From the NCBI RefSeq assembly GCF_026914265.1, contig NC_069136.1:11278356-11342355 (forward strand): a stretch of DNA of 64,000 bases. Reading direction: 5' to 3'. Position numbers and translations under genes: made by a program. Shown one piece after another: positions 45,271 to 58,292 of the stretch (positions within the stretch are counted from its first letter, which is position 1; each line of letters opens with the position of its first letter). The notes beneath the pieces were generated by a model that did not search any database, had not been told where the DNA came from, and saw nothing but the letters and a program-made list of their open reading frames with translations. This DNA is from Mya arenaria. Its lineage: Eukaryota; Mollusca; Bivalvia; Myida; Myidae.

Positions 45271-45549
45271 GTATAGATCTTCATTAATTTGATCATCATC
45301 CGTGCATGTTTTTCTAGTCAATAAGAGTGACTTCCCTTGTTTTTAACTAGATAAAATATTTCAGTTATCGGAATATCTCGGCCATTGCCCAACAGAATTG
45401 ACATCGGAAATAATACGTCCGTTATAAGAAAATAGTCCATAATAGCCGTCCATGGAAATGTTCGAAGAACAAGTCGATGTGTTCTACCAAAAACAGAATG
45501 ATGGTCTAACTATTTGTGTGTAAGTGTTATTTTTAAGCTTGAAATGTTT
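45271..45549. other. Sequence left of the second copy of the duplicated block
   Basis: This is unique within the window. A 24-codon ATG frame at 45452-45523 ending at a GTAAGT-like site was considered as an exon but has no family support. The switch to duplicated sequence occurs at 45550. Confidence 0.35.
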
Positions 45550-46828
45550 TAGTGAAATATAAAATATGGTATAGAAATAGCCCTATTGAGGAATTAAATA
45601 GATTTAAGTTGGTGGGATAAAATTGCCTGCCATTTGACAGATGTTGATACAGTAAACATTAGTTGTTTCAGAGTTTAGTGACAAATACAAATAAGTCTAA
45701 ATCTAACTGTACATAGACTAATAATATGTTAGACTTTCTTCAGCTCTTAACTCAGTATATTTGTAAACTTCATTATGTATTATAACTTATAAAAGATAAA
45801 ATTAAACCAAATATTTATAGTTTATAAAAGATTATATTGTTATAAACTTCATTATTTATTAATAGATGTCTAAAAGTACACGCATATAGTTTATATGTCC
45901 GTGCTCAAACATACCACTTCTCTGTGAATGACATATTTAGTTATTTGTATATAACCATGCATATTGTTGTGTGTGTCCGTAACAATCAGCTGCAATGTTG
46001 GCACAATTGGTTGCCGGTTTACTTACATAGCTCTCTAACTAATAGAGCGTCATACTAGTGGTCCGGTGGTAACGGGATTGAAAATTACCTGGGTATTGAA
46101 CATGTATTTGGTTACCAAGCACACGATATTTCTTTAAATTCTATAATATCAACTGGTGGGATGCAGTAAATTTTTCATGCATTGCATTGAGACTGTATAC
46201 AATGGTACTCAACCATCAAACCTACTTAATTAACCAAGTTAGATTACTCTATTTTGAATAAAAAATATAGCGATTATTCGACTGAGAAATTTTTATTAAT
46301 TTTGCATGCTACCACATTTAAGTCAATATCTCATCAAAAACATCAAGTATTGCATTGAAACGTTAGGAATGTGCTTCCAACTATCCAACTTACTTGATTA
46401 GTTAAGTAAGACAACTCGCATATAATGCAAATTATTGCACTTTAGTATTGAACTTAGAAATTCTGGATAAGCTTTTGCATGAAGTATTGCATTGAGACTT
46501 AATACGAAGGTACTAAACCATCCGACCTACTTGAATAACCAAGTAACCAATACCCAAGTGATATAACTCTATTCTGCATCGAATGCTAATTATAGCCTTT
46601 TATTATTCGACTTTGAAAGTCTGATTAAGGTTTTGCTGCATGTGACCACATTTTAGGCAATATCTCAGCAAAAACCTCATGTACTGCATTGAATTTTATA
46701 CAAGGGCTACAAACCATCCAACCTTCTAAATAAACCTTCTAAAGTTAACTCTATCTTCTATATAATATAAATTTTGCCCTTTTCGTTTACTTAGATATTC
46801 TGGTTAATGTTTTGCATGCTTTCACAAA

Positions 46829-47312
46829 CAGTGTGTGTATACCAAGTGATAAATTGCGTCATTAATGGTACGGCGGAAGTCAATGCCATGTCTCGAATTA
46901 AGACTTTAAACAAAGATAACTTTCCTATTTCTTCACCATTTTAAATGAAACAAAGCGCAGTCTACGCCGCTTGCGGAGCCCTGTCTTCGGTCTTTCACCA
47001 GAGTTTGATCGGGAGTTTAATTTCATTAAACACTTCGACAAACCTTTTCACAATATGGCCGGCTGACTGAGCACTGTCAAAACATGATTTTGGAAACAGG
47101 TTTGTCGAAGTGTTTGATGAAAATAATGACTTTATCAAATGTCGCTAATAAAAAAAGCGGGGTTCTTTAAGCGGCATAGACTGCCCTTTGTTTCATTTAA
47201 AATAGTGTTGTAAAAGAAAAGTTATCTTTGATTTAAGTCTTCATTTTAAGCAAAATATTGCCTTCCGATGTAGCATATATTACGTAATTTATCACGTGGT
47301 ATACACACACTG
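46829..47312. mobile_element. Foldback MITE copy A in the second block
   Basis: It is the same element as 1280-1764, with ACAAA flanks and the inner palindrome; it differs by one base missing near 47156. Confidence 0.75.
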
Positions 47313-48066
47313 ACAAATAAGTCCAAAACTCTGTAACTATTACTTGTATTGCATTGAGACTTGATACAATAAAGAATGATAACTCTGTCTTGCATGAAAC
47401 GCAAAATTTGCCCCTTTATTCTTTTAAATGGATAAGGTTTTGCATGTTAACTCATTTTACAGTGATCCATGCACGTTTCACAAAAAAATGAAATTCAACT
47501 TTTAAAGTGTGTGTGGGGTGGGGAGGAGGGAAACGAGGACGCTGTGTCTGTGGCAGCTCTTGATCTTAAAGAAAGCATTAGTACCAGTTTAAGCGATAAA
47601 ATATCAATATTCGAACTTGAGTATGAAAAACTGTGATGTAATATATTGTAAGCATTCTTATATTATTATAATTGGCTCATTTAAAAACAAAAACAAAAAG
47701 TTGTCAAAACAGTCAATCTGGGAGAGTGTCGCTTTGAATTATTGTGTCAATAAAGATTTTGTGAATACTTTTCAATATAACTGTTCAGACTTTTATAATA
47801 AGTGACTCATTCCAATTATTTCCGTTAAAGTTTATGTTTTCTTTTTCAGGCATTGGTATGTACCCCAAAAATGCCGTCTACGTAATGATTGCCTTGCAAT
47901 ACGTGGAATACATGTAACACAACTGCAAAGCCAACCTGAAAGGGAAAATAAGCGAAAGATGGCTTTGGTGGACCCAAAAAAGAAATGTTCAGTGATATTT
48001 GAAGCCTACAGAAAATGCTTAAATAGGGCACATCCTTGGAAATGTCAAATTGTGAATTGTGCTTTT

Positions 48067-48193
48067 AAAAGGTCCGCATCCCGTCCAAGGTTGTGGGTTC
48101 AAGCCTCACTAGGGGTACTTTCTCATAGCCTTAGAAACAGGACATCAGTATTTGTTTTCACACAGGAAACATACTTGGGAGTGATTTTATAAA
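48067..48193 (+). mobile_element. tRNA-derived SINE fragment in the second block
   Basis: This is the second copy of the fragment at 2519-2645, including GTGGGTTCAAGCC. Confidence 0.5.
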
Positions 48194-48568
48194 CTTCAAG
48201 CTTTCTTCGCTATCCAGCTTAATGATTTAGAATAATCCTCTAAATCAGATCAATAGTATTTTACATAACATGACATGAGATTATAGATAAACATTTTTAT
48301 TTCATTGATTATGGCTTTATTTTATGAATTGATGTTATGAAAGTTATTATGAATTTGATTTTTGTTTGTTTGAAGAAAATGTATTGAGCTTATCGCATGG
48401 TATCAGTGCCATCATAATCAGATATGTGTAAAAATTAAACATTCAAAAACTATTATAAAAAATGAAAGTCAACCCAAGTATTGAAAGAGGCACAAGGTCA
48501 TTGCCAATGAAACAATGTACTACAGAGAAGCAAGCAAAAACAACACAGACTGGTAGCAAACTTAACCT

Positions 48569-51500
48569 GCCTGCAGATGGATGGATCACTGATTGGGTCC
48601 CCGCCAGATGCATGTAGCCTGCAGTAGTGTTTGCCTGCAGATGGATGGATCACTGATTGGGTCCCCACCAGATGCATGTAGCCTGCAGTAGAGTGTTTGC
48701 CTGCAGATGGATGGATCACTGATTGGGTCCCCACCAGATGCATGTAGCCTGCAGTAGAGTGTTTGCCTGCAGATGGATGGATCACTGATTGGGTCCCCGC
48801 CAGATGCATGTAGCCTGCAGTAGTGTTTGCCTGCAGATGGATGGATCACTGATTGGGTCCCCACCAGATGCATGTAGCCTGCAGTAGAGTGTTTGCCTGC
48901 AGATGGATGGATCACTGATTGGGTCCCCGCCAGATGCATGTAGCCTGCAGTAAAGTGTGTGCCTGCAGATCGAGGGATCACTGATTGGGTCCCTGCCAGA
49001 TGCATGTAGCCTGCAGTAGAGTGTTTGCCTGCAGATGGATGGATCACTGATTGGGTCCCCAACAGATGCATGTAGCCTGCAGTAGTGTGTTTGCCTGCAG
49101 ATGGATGGATCACTGATTGGGTCCCCACCAGATGCATGTAGCCTGCAGTAAAGTGTTTGCCTGCAGATCGAGGGATCACTGATTGGGTCCCTGCCAGATG
49201 CATGTAGCCTGCAGTAGAGTGTTTGCCTGCAGATGGATGGATCACTGATTGGGTCCCCAACAGATGCATGTAGCCTGCAGTAGAGTGTTTGCCTGCAGAT
49301 GGATGGATCACTGATTGGGTCCCCGCCAGATGCATGTAGCCTGCAGTAAAGTGTTTGCCTGCAGATTGATGGATCACTGATTGGGTCCCTGCCAGATGCA
49401 TGTAGCCTGCAGTAGAGTGTTTGCCTGCAGATGGATGGATCACTGATTGGGTCCCCACCAGATGCATGTAGCCTGCAGTAGAGTGTTTGCCTGCAGATTG
49501 AGGATCACTGATTGGGTCCCCGCCAGATGCATGTAGCCTGCAGTAGTGTGTTTGCCTGCAGATTGAGGGATCACTGATTGGGTCCCCGCCAGATGCATGT
49601 AGCCTGCAGTAGAGTGTTTGCCTGCAGATTGATGGATCACTGATTGGGTCCCCACCAGATGCATGTAGCCTGCAGTAGAGTGTTTGCCTGCAGATGGATG
49701 GATCACTGATTGGGTCCCCACCAGATGCATGTAGCCTGCAGTAGAGTGTTTGCCTGCAGATTGAGGGATCACTGATTGGGTCCCCACCAGATGCATGTAG
49801 CCTGCAGTAGAGTGTTTGCCTGCAGATCGAGGGATCACTGATTGGGTCCCCGCCAGATGCATGTAGCCTGCAGTAGAGTGTTTGCCTGCAGATGGATGGA
49901 TCACTGATTGGGTCCCCGCCAGATGCATGTAGCCTGCAGTAGAGTGTTTGCCTGCAGATGGATGGATCACTGATTGGGTCCCCGCCAGATGCATGTAGCC
50001 TGCAGTAGAGTGTTTGCCTGCAGATCGAGGGATCACTGATTGGGTCCCCACCAGATGCATGTAGCCTGCAGTAGAGTGTTTGCCTGCAGATGGATGGATC
50101 ACTGATTGGGTCCCCGCCAGATGCATGTAGCCTGCAGTAGAGTGTTTGCCTGCAGATGGATGGATCACTGATTGGGTCCCCACCAGATGCATGTAGCCTG
50201 CAGTAGAGTGTTTGCCTGCAGATTGATGGATCACTGATTGGGTCCCCACCAGATGCATGTAGCCTGCAGTAAAGTGTTTGCCTGCAGATCGAGGGATCAC
50301 TGATTGGGTCCCCGCCAGATGCATGTAGCCTGCAGTAGAGTGTTTGCCTGCAGATGGATGGATCACTGATTGGGTCCCCGCCAGATGCATGTAGCCTGCA
50401 GTAGAGTGTTTGCCTGCAGATGGATGGATCACTGATTGGGTCCCCAACAGATGCATGTAGCCTGCAGTAGTGTGTTTGCCTGCAGATGGATGGATCACTG
50501 ATTGGGTCCCCGCCAGATGCATGTAGCCTGCAGTAAAGTGTTTGCCTGCAGATCGAGGGATCACTGATTGGGTCCCTGCCAGATGCATGTAGCCTGCAGT
50601 AGAGTGTTTGCCTGCAGATGGATGGATCACTGATTGGGTCCCCAACAGATGCATGTAGCCTGCAGTAGTGTGTTTGCCTGCAGATGGATGGATCACTGAT
50701 TGGGTCCCCACCAGATGCATGTAGCCTGCAGTAAAGTGTTTGCCTGCAGATCGAGGGATCACTGATTGGGTCCCTTCCAGATGCATGTAGCCTGCAGTAG
50801 AGTGTTTGCCTGCAGATGGATGGATCACTGATTGGGTCCCCAACAGATGCATGTAGCCTGCAGTAGAGTGTTTGCCTGCAGATGGATGGATCACTGATTG
50901 GGTCCCCGCCAGATGCATGTAGCCTGCAGTAAAGTGTTTGCCTGCAGATTGATGGATCACTGATTGGGTCCCTGCCAGATGCATGTAGCCTGCAGTAGAG
51001 TGTTTGCCTGCAGATGGATGGATCACTGATTGGGTCCCCACCAGATGCATGTAGCCTGCAGTAGAGTGTTTGCCTGCAGATGGATGGATCACTGATTGGG
51101 TCCCCACCAGATGCATGTAGCCTGCAGTAGAGTGTTTGCCTGCAGATTGATGGATCACTGATTGGGTCCCCACCAGATGCATGTAGCCTGCAATAGAGTG
51201 TTTGCCTGCAGATTGAGGGATCACTGATTGGGTCCCCGCCAGATGCATGTAGCCTGCAGTAGAGTGTTTGCCTGCAGATGGATGGATCACTGATTGGGTC
51301 CCCAACAGATGCATGTAGCCTGCAGTAGTGTGTTTGCCTGCAGATGGATGGATCACTGATTGGGTCCCCGCCAGATGCATGTAGCCTGCAGTAAAGTGTT
51401 TGCCTGCAGATCGAGGGATCACTGATTGGGTCCCTGCCAGATGCATGTAGCCTGCAGTAGAGTGTTTGCCTGCAGATGGATGGATCACTGATTGGGTCCC

Positions 51501-52330
51501 CAACAGATGCATGTAGCCTGCAGTAGTGTGTTTGCCTGCAGATGGATGGATCACTGATTGGGTCCCCACCAGATGCATGTAGCCTGCAGTAAAGTGTTTG
51601 CCTGCAGATCGAGGGATCACTGATTGGGTCCCTGCCAGATGCATGTAGCCTGCAGTAGAGTGTTTGCCTGCAGATGGATGGATCACTGATTGGGTCCCCA
51701 ACAGATGCATGTAGCCTGCAGTAGAGTGTTTGTCTGCAGATGGATGGATCACTGATTGGGTCCCCACCAGATGCATGTAGCCTGCAGTAGTGTTTTGCCT
51801 GCAGATTGATGGATCACTGATTGGGTCCCCACCAGATGCATGTAGCCTGCAGTAGAGTGTTTGCCTGCAGATTGATGGATCACTGATTGGGTCCCCACCA
51901 GATGCATGTAGCCTGCAGTAGAGTGTTTGCCTGCAGATTGAGGATCACTGATTGGGTCCCCACCAGATGCATGTAGCCTGCAGTAGAGTGTTTGCCTGCA
52001 GATTGAGGGATCACTGATTGGGTCCCCACCAGATGCATGTAGCCTGCAGTAGAGTGTTTGCCTGCAGATTGAGGGATCACTGATTGGGTCCCCACCAGAT
52101 GCATGTAGCCTGCAGTAGAGTGTTTGCCTGCCCCACATGCATGTAGCCTGCAGTAGAGTGTTTGCCTGCAGATTGACGGATCACTGATTGGGTCCCCACC
52201 AGATGCACGTAGCCTGCAGTAGAGTGTTTGCCTGCAGATCGAGGGATCACTAATTGGGTCCCATAGAGATGCATGTAGCCTGCAGTAGAGTGTTTGCCTG
52301 CAGATTGAGGGATCACTGATCCAAGATGCA
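48569..52330. repeat. 66-bp minisatellite, second copy
   Basis: It has the same 66-bp unit and the same order of variants as the array at 3021-6793 for most of its length. It diverges near 51720-52140, where units have been lost or changed and several one-base deletions occur. Those deletions break the long minus-strand frames that run through the first copy. Confidence 0.95.
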
Positions 52331-52534
52331 CATAGCATCTCTAAAAGTGTAGAACAGAATCCACTGGATTTAATGCTTCCAACAGTTTTTGAAAAGATGG
52401 CCAAAATACCTTGAAACTTATTTGTTGTTTATGGTTATTGGGGAGATTTCGTCTAAGCATGAATTAGGCCCATCTCCTGCACAAATATACTGTACATGCA
52501 GTCCAGAATAGTATCTCTTATGAACTTTTCTCAG

Positions 52535-55500
52535 ATTGGTGTAAGTCAGCTTGGAATTCGTAAGAAGATACTGGACGGAATACACAGCGTTCACAAGAAG
52601 GATTGGGACAATGCCAGTCTACCAACAATGCACTACAACAAACAAGTCAGGTATGTGAAGTCATTCATATGAATGTTTTAAATACATTTTTATATAAAAA
52701 TAATATTTCACTTTGGAATAAAGATACTTCTCTATCTGTCTGGTGTGGGTCCATCTTTTTGACAATCTGTCTGTCAAAGTACTAAGCAGATAAGTGTTGG
52801 ACCTACAGAAATAATAATATACATCACGCATTTGAGCACATGAACTTGAGGACCTGGGTCTTCTTTTAAAATTTCTTGTAGAATACTTTTACTGTATCTG
52901 TTGTCATTCGTTTTCATACATATTTACACCTTCAAAAAAGCAGCTTTTTGGGCATTGATAATAAGGTTTTTTGTATGTTTTCAGCTGTGGGGAAGCCCTA
53001 GCAATGGTAGCCAACATCTCGAAACACATCAAGTATATCTGCACCACCATGGCTTACCTCCAGAACCAGCTGAGCAGGAGCCCGGCAATACTGGAGCAGC
53101 TCCAGGTTTGTAGTCACTAGGGAGGGGTGCAGTTATGGGGGACGGGAGCAACAATGGTGGCCAATTTTCTAAACACACCAAGTATATCGCCACCTCTATT
53201 GCATACCTCCAGAACCAGCTGGGAGGGGGCAACAACTTTGGCCAACACCACTATACCACCAAGTATATCTCCACCACCATTGCTTACCTCTAGAACCAGT
53301 TGGGTAGAAGCATCCCTCAGCTGTAACATACTCAGTTCCTTTGAATTTGATTAAACTTCAGAGAAATGTTCAGCAACATTGGAAGGTTTGGTGTGAATAG
53401 GGCTCATGCTCTTGCATCAAAGATGAAATTCGAACTCATCAATCAATTACTATCCGTCTGTCGTGGCAAAATCTTGGGCATTTGTCACACTCCTGTAACA
53501 GCTCTTGTTTTTTTTATTTTTCAAAATTTGAGTATTTTTCTCTCCAGGATGGCACCGGTCCAAAGCAGCTTCATAAGCACACAGTTGACACAATACACAA
53601 CCTGACGTCACTACAGACACAACTAGGAACTCTAAAGTTACAACTAGAACAGGTAAGTTGTAGATGATAGGCATATGTATCTTGATGCTGTTACAAAATG
53701 GAGTTTTAAATCATTGAATGCCAGGAATAGGGTAAAATTTAAAATTTAAATGCTACATACTTGAGACACATTGTAGCAGTATAAAGTGAATAAATATGGT
53801 AACAATGTCATATACATTCAGAAGTTACACGACAATGTGTTTTCATTTATTCAGTTTGCAACTTTTGGAAACAATTATTGAATAAGAAAGGCACATGTGC
53901 TCAGATTGTTAAAGCTGCACTCTCACAGATTTACCATTTTTACAACTTTTTAGCTCACCTTAGCCGTCGGCTGTCGTCCGTCCACACTTTGTTTGTTAAC
54001 ACTCTAGGGCTCAATTTTTGCCTCAATTGTCATGAAACTTGGTCAGGATTTTTTTCTTAGTAATTACTCATACAAGTTTGAATATGGGTCATCTGGGGTC
54101 AAAAACTAGGTCACAGCGCCCAAATATGGAAAAACCTTGTTAACACTCTAGAGGTAACATTTTCAGCTCATATATCCTGGAAATTTGTCAGAAGGTTGTT
54201 TCGATGATTTCTAGCTCAAGTTCGAATATGGGTCATCTGGGGTCAAAAACTAGGACACAGAGCCCAAATATGGAAAAACCTTGTTAACACTCTCGAGGTA
54301 ACATTTTCAGCCCAAATATCCTTGAAATATGTCAGAAGGTTGTTTTGATGATTTCTAGCTAAAGTTCGAATATAGGTCATCTGGGGTCAAAAACTAGGTC
54401 ACAGAGCCCAAATATGGAAATACCTTATTAACACTCTCGAGGTAACATTTTCAGCCCAAATATCCTGGAAATATGTCAGAAAGGTTGTTTTGATGATTTC
54501 TAGCTCAAGTTTGAATATGGGTCATCTGAGGTCAAAAACTAGGTCACAGAGCCCAAATATGGAAATACCTTGTTAACACTCTCTAGACAACATTTTCAGC
54601 CCAAATATCCTGGAAATTTGTCAGAAAGGTTGTTTTGATGATTTCTAGCTCAAGTTTAAATATGGGTCATCTGGGGTCAACAACAAGGTCACAGAGCCCA
54701 AATATGGAAATACCTTGTTAACACTGTCGAGGTAACAATTTCATACATCAGAGAAGCCAAATCCCTGTTATTGCCCTTTAATTATCAACAAGTCTATAGC
54801 ACAAAGTTTTACTGAGGTGAACGATATAGGGCTATCTTGGCCCTCTTGTTTATTTTTTGTCTTGGAAATAGCAAATTTTTGCATATATATCCGTTCAAAC
54901 CAATGATATAAGATTGCTTACCAAAGATCAGATCGCAGATTTTCATATTTCTGTTTGAAAATTAATATTTTATGGCTTAAAAGTTTTAATAAAAATGCAT
55001 AACACATCAATTATTATCCCGCCTTGAAAAGGGGAGGGGATATAGTAATGGTAGGCGCGCTTCCGTGCGTGTGTGCGTCCGTCCGTCCCACATTCATTGC
55101 TTTGCATCTCCTCTTACATTTCTACCAAACTTTCACAGATTGATGATCATAAAGTTAAGCAGGGCATATTGTCGGGCTTTCCCGATTTGACCATTTTTGA
55201 AAGAGTTATTGCCCTTTGCTTATTTAACATTTAAAATTGATTTCTTCGCAACTCCTCTTACGTTTTTCATGCGATTTCTACCAAACTTTCACAGATTGAT
55301 GATCATAAAGTGAAGCAGCGCATATTGTCTGGCTTTCCTGATTTGACTATTTTTGAAAGAGTAATTGCCCTTTGCTTATTTTATATTTAAAATTGGTTTC
55401 TTCGCAACTCCTCTTACGTTTTTCATGCGATTTCTACCAAATTTTCACAGATTGATTATCATAAAGTGAAGCAGCGCATATTGTTGGGCTTTCCTGATTT

Positions 55501-58292
55501 GACCGTTTTTGAAAGAGTAATTGCCCGTTGCTTATTTTACATTTAAAATTGGTTTCTTCGCAACTCCTCTTACGTTTTTCATGCAATTTCTACCAAACTT
55601 TCACAGATTGATGACCATAAAGCAAAGCAGCGCATATTGTCTGGCTTTTGCGATTTGACCATTTTTGAAAGAGTTATTGCCCTTTGCTTATTAATAGAAT
55701 GGCGAACGTCGTTGTTCGGGCGGGCGGCCGTGTGGCGTCCAACTCACCTATGAAACTGAATAACTTTAGTAAGGGTTGACATATCTTGACCAAACTTGGT
55801 CTATAGAAAGTGTTTATGGGTACCTTTCATGGGATTGTGTTTGGGGTCCCTAGGGTCAAGGTCACTGTTACTAAAAATAGAAAAATGGTTGAAATTGAAT
55901 AACTTTAGTTAGGGATGACATATCTTGACTAAACTTGGTCTATAGGAAGAGTTTATGGAGACCTTTCATGGGATTGCGTTTGGGGTCCCTAGAGTCAAGG
56001 TGAAGGTCACTGTTACTAAAAACAGTTGAAACTGAATAACTTTAATGAGGGATGACATATCTTGACTTAACTTGGTCTATACAAAGTTTGTGGATACCTT
56101 TCATGGGATTGCATTTGGGGTCCCTAGGTTCAAGGTCAAGGTCACTGTTACAAAAAATAGAAAAACAGTTGAAACTGAATAACTTTAGTAAGGGTTGACA
56201 TATCTTGACCAAACTTGGTCTATAGAAAGAGTTCATGGGTACCTTTCATTGGATTGCGATTGGGGTCTCTAGAGTCAAGGTCAAGGTCACTGTTACTAAA
56301 AATATAAAAAACAGTTGAAACTGAATAACTTTAGTTAGGGATGACATATCTTGACTAAACTTGGTGTACAGGAAGAATTTATAGATACCTTTCATGGGAT
56401 TGTGTTTGGGGTCCCTAGGGTCAAAGTCAAGGTCACTATTACTAAAAATAGAAAAACAGTTGAAACTGAATAACTTTAGTTAGAGTTGACATATCTTGAC
56501 CAAACTTGGTCTATAGGAAGAGTTTGTGGATACCTTTCATGGGATTGCATTTGGGGTCCCTAGGGTCAAGGTCACTGTTACTAAAAATAGAAAAATGGTT
56601 CAAACTGAATATCTTTAGTTAGGGTTGACATATCTTGACCAAACTTGGTCTATAGGAAGAGTTTATGGATACTTTCATGGGATTGCGTTTTGGGGTCCCT
56701 AGATTCAAGGTCAAGGTCACTGTTACTAAAAATATAAATACAGTTGAAACTGAATAATTTTAGACAGGATCTACATATCTTGACCAATCCAGGTATAAAG
56801 GAAGAGTTTATGGATACCTTTCATGGGATTGCGTTGGGGTCTCTAGATTCAAGGTCAAGGTCACTGTAACTAAAATAGAAAAATGGTTGAAACTGAATAA
56901 CTTAAGTTAGGGTTGACATATCCTGACACAACTTGGTATAAAGGAAGAGTTTATGGCTACCTTTCAATGGATATCATTTGGGGTCCCTAGGGTCAAGGTT
57001 ACTGTTACTAAAAATAGAAAAACATACACAGGCTGAAGTTCTTCTGTCAATCATTAATAACCTGGTTTCGTCGAATTGCGTCGTTTCTAGTTTTACATTT
57101 AAAATTGGTTTCTTCGTAACTCCTCTTAAGTTTTTCATGCGATTTCTACCAAACTTTCACAGATTGATGACTATTGAGTGATGCAGCGCTTATTGTCGGG
57201 CTTTCGCGATTCGGCCATTTTTGAAAGAGTTATTGCCCTTTTTTTACATTTAAAATTGGTTTCTTCGCAACTCCTCTTGCGTTTTTCATGTGATTTCTAC
57301 CAAACTTTCACAGATTGATGACTGTATAGTGACGCAGTGCATATTGTCTGGCTTTCGCGATTCGACCATTTTTGAAAGAGTTATTGCCCTTTCTTTATTT
57401 TACATTTAAAATTGGTTTCTTCGCAACTCCTCTTACGTTTATGACTATATAGTGACGCAGCACATATTGTCAGGCTTTTGCAATTTGACCTTTTTTGAAA
57501 GAGTTATTGGCCTTTTTTTAATTTTACACATTTCTTATGTTCCTGAGAAACTATCCTTACCATTGATTGACTTTCGTTACAAAAAATGCCCCCATGAGGC
57601 TGGGGATATAGCTGTCTGTGACTGCTCATGTTGAACATAAATATAAAAATCTGCGATGTATTTTTTGTCAGCAGTCTTATATAACTGGTTTCCATGAATT
57701 TTTCGCAAAAATTGGTTCGTTCCAAGGCAAAAAAATAAAAATTGTCAAAATATTCAATCTGTGAGAGTGCAGCTTTAAGATATTTTAGGGAAATACAGTG
57801 ATGGATATCATTAACTGTCTTCAGATTATGAAAATAAGTATTAGCTTAAATCATTGTTCACAGATACAAGTCAATTTTGATTCTATTACCGTTGGCAGCA
57901 TTGCTGTTGTCACACAAAACTTCAACTTGGCCTTGACTGCTCAAGATATTCAGATGAAACTTAATAAACATGTTGCCAACAACTGTATGCACATGTGTAG
58001 CAAGGCCCATAACTCTGGCTTCAATAATTGAGTATGTCCCTTGATGGACTGAGAATGACAGACAAACATCTTCATCTGCTCTTGTTTTTTCCGTTTGTCA
58101 TTTAACGATTTCTATCCACAGATGCTAGAAAAAGGCAACTATGATCCACCAGACCTGATTCACGCTCCCCCACCCACCTCCAACAGCAGACGTCGGCTTG
58201 TTCCCATGGTGATTCTGTCTGGTGCCCTGCTTGTAACTCTGGTCTGGAATAAGGATGCTATATCACAGTGGATAGGAAGGGAACCATCTTAG
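52535..58292 (+). CDS. ASZ1: ASZ1/GASZ-like protein, 3' half (four exons), copy 2
   Basis: Exons 52535-52650, 52985-53105, 53548-53652 and 58122-58292 reproduce the copy at 6998-12760 with the same splice sites, phases and stop. The only exon difference I noticed is GCT to GCC (Ala) in the SAM exon. No ankyrin-repeat or first-half SAM exon is recognisable between 12761 and 52534, so this copy appears to lack its 5' half within the window. If the duplication is real, this is probably a truncated gene copy; if it is an assembly artefact, it is the other haplotype of the same gene. Confidence 0.62.
53129..53317 (+). pseudogene. Relict coiled-coil exon copies in the second block
   Basis: These are the same two decayed exon copies as at 7592-7780, again directly after the intact exon (52985-53105). 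Confidence 0.7.
53909..57778. mobile_element. Nested transposon complex in the second block
   Basis: The three-level nest matches 8372-12246 and ends in the same TTAAAGCTGCACTCTCACAG inverted ends. Its internal elements occupy about 53951-54848, 55015-57632 and 55690-57090. Confidence 0.7.

Noticed and set aside
45452..45523. Short ATG frame ending at a GTAAGT-like donor just before the duplicated block, considered as an upstream ASZ1 exon
   Set aside because: The 23 residues do not resemble the first half of a SAM domain or an ankyrin repeat, and there is no other support.
56042..56236. 64-codon minus-strand frame in the second block
   Set aside because: It lies inside the tandem-core element and exists only because of a two-base difference from the first copy.
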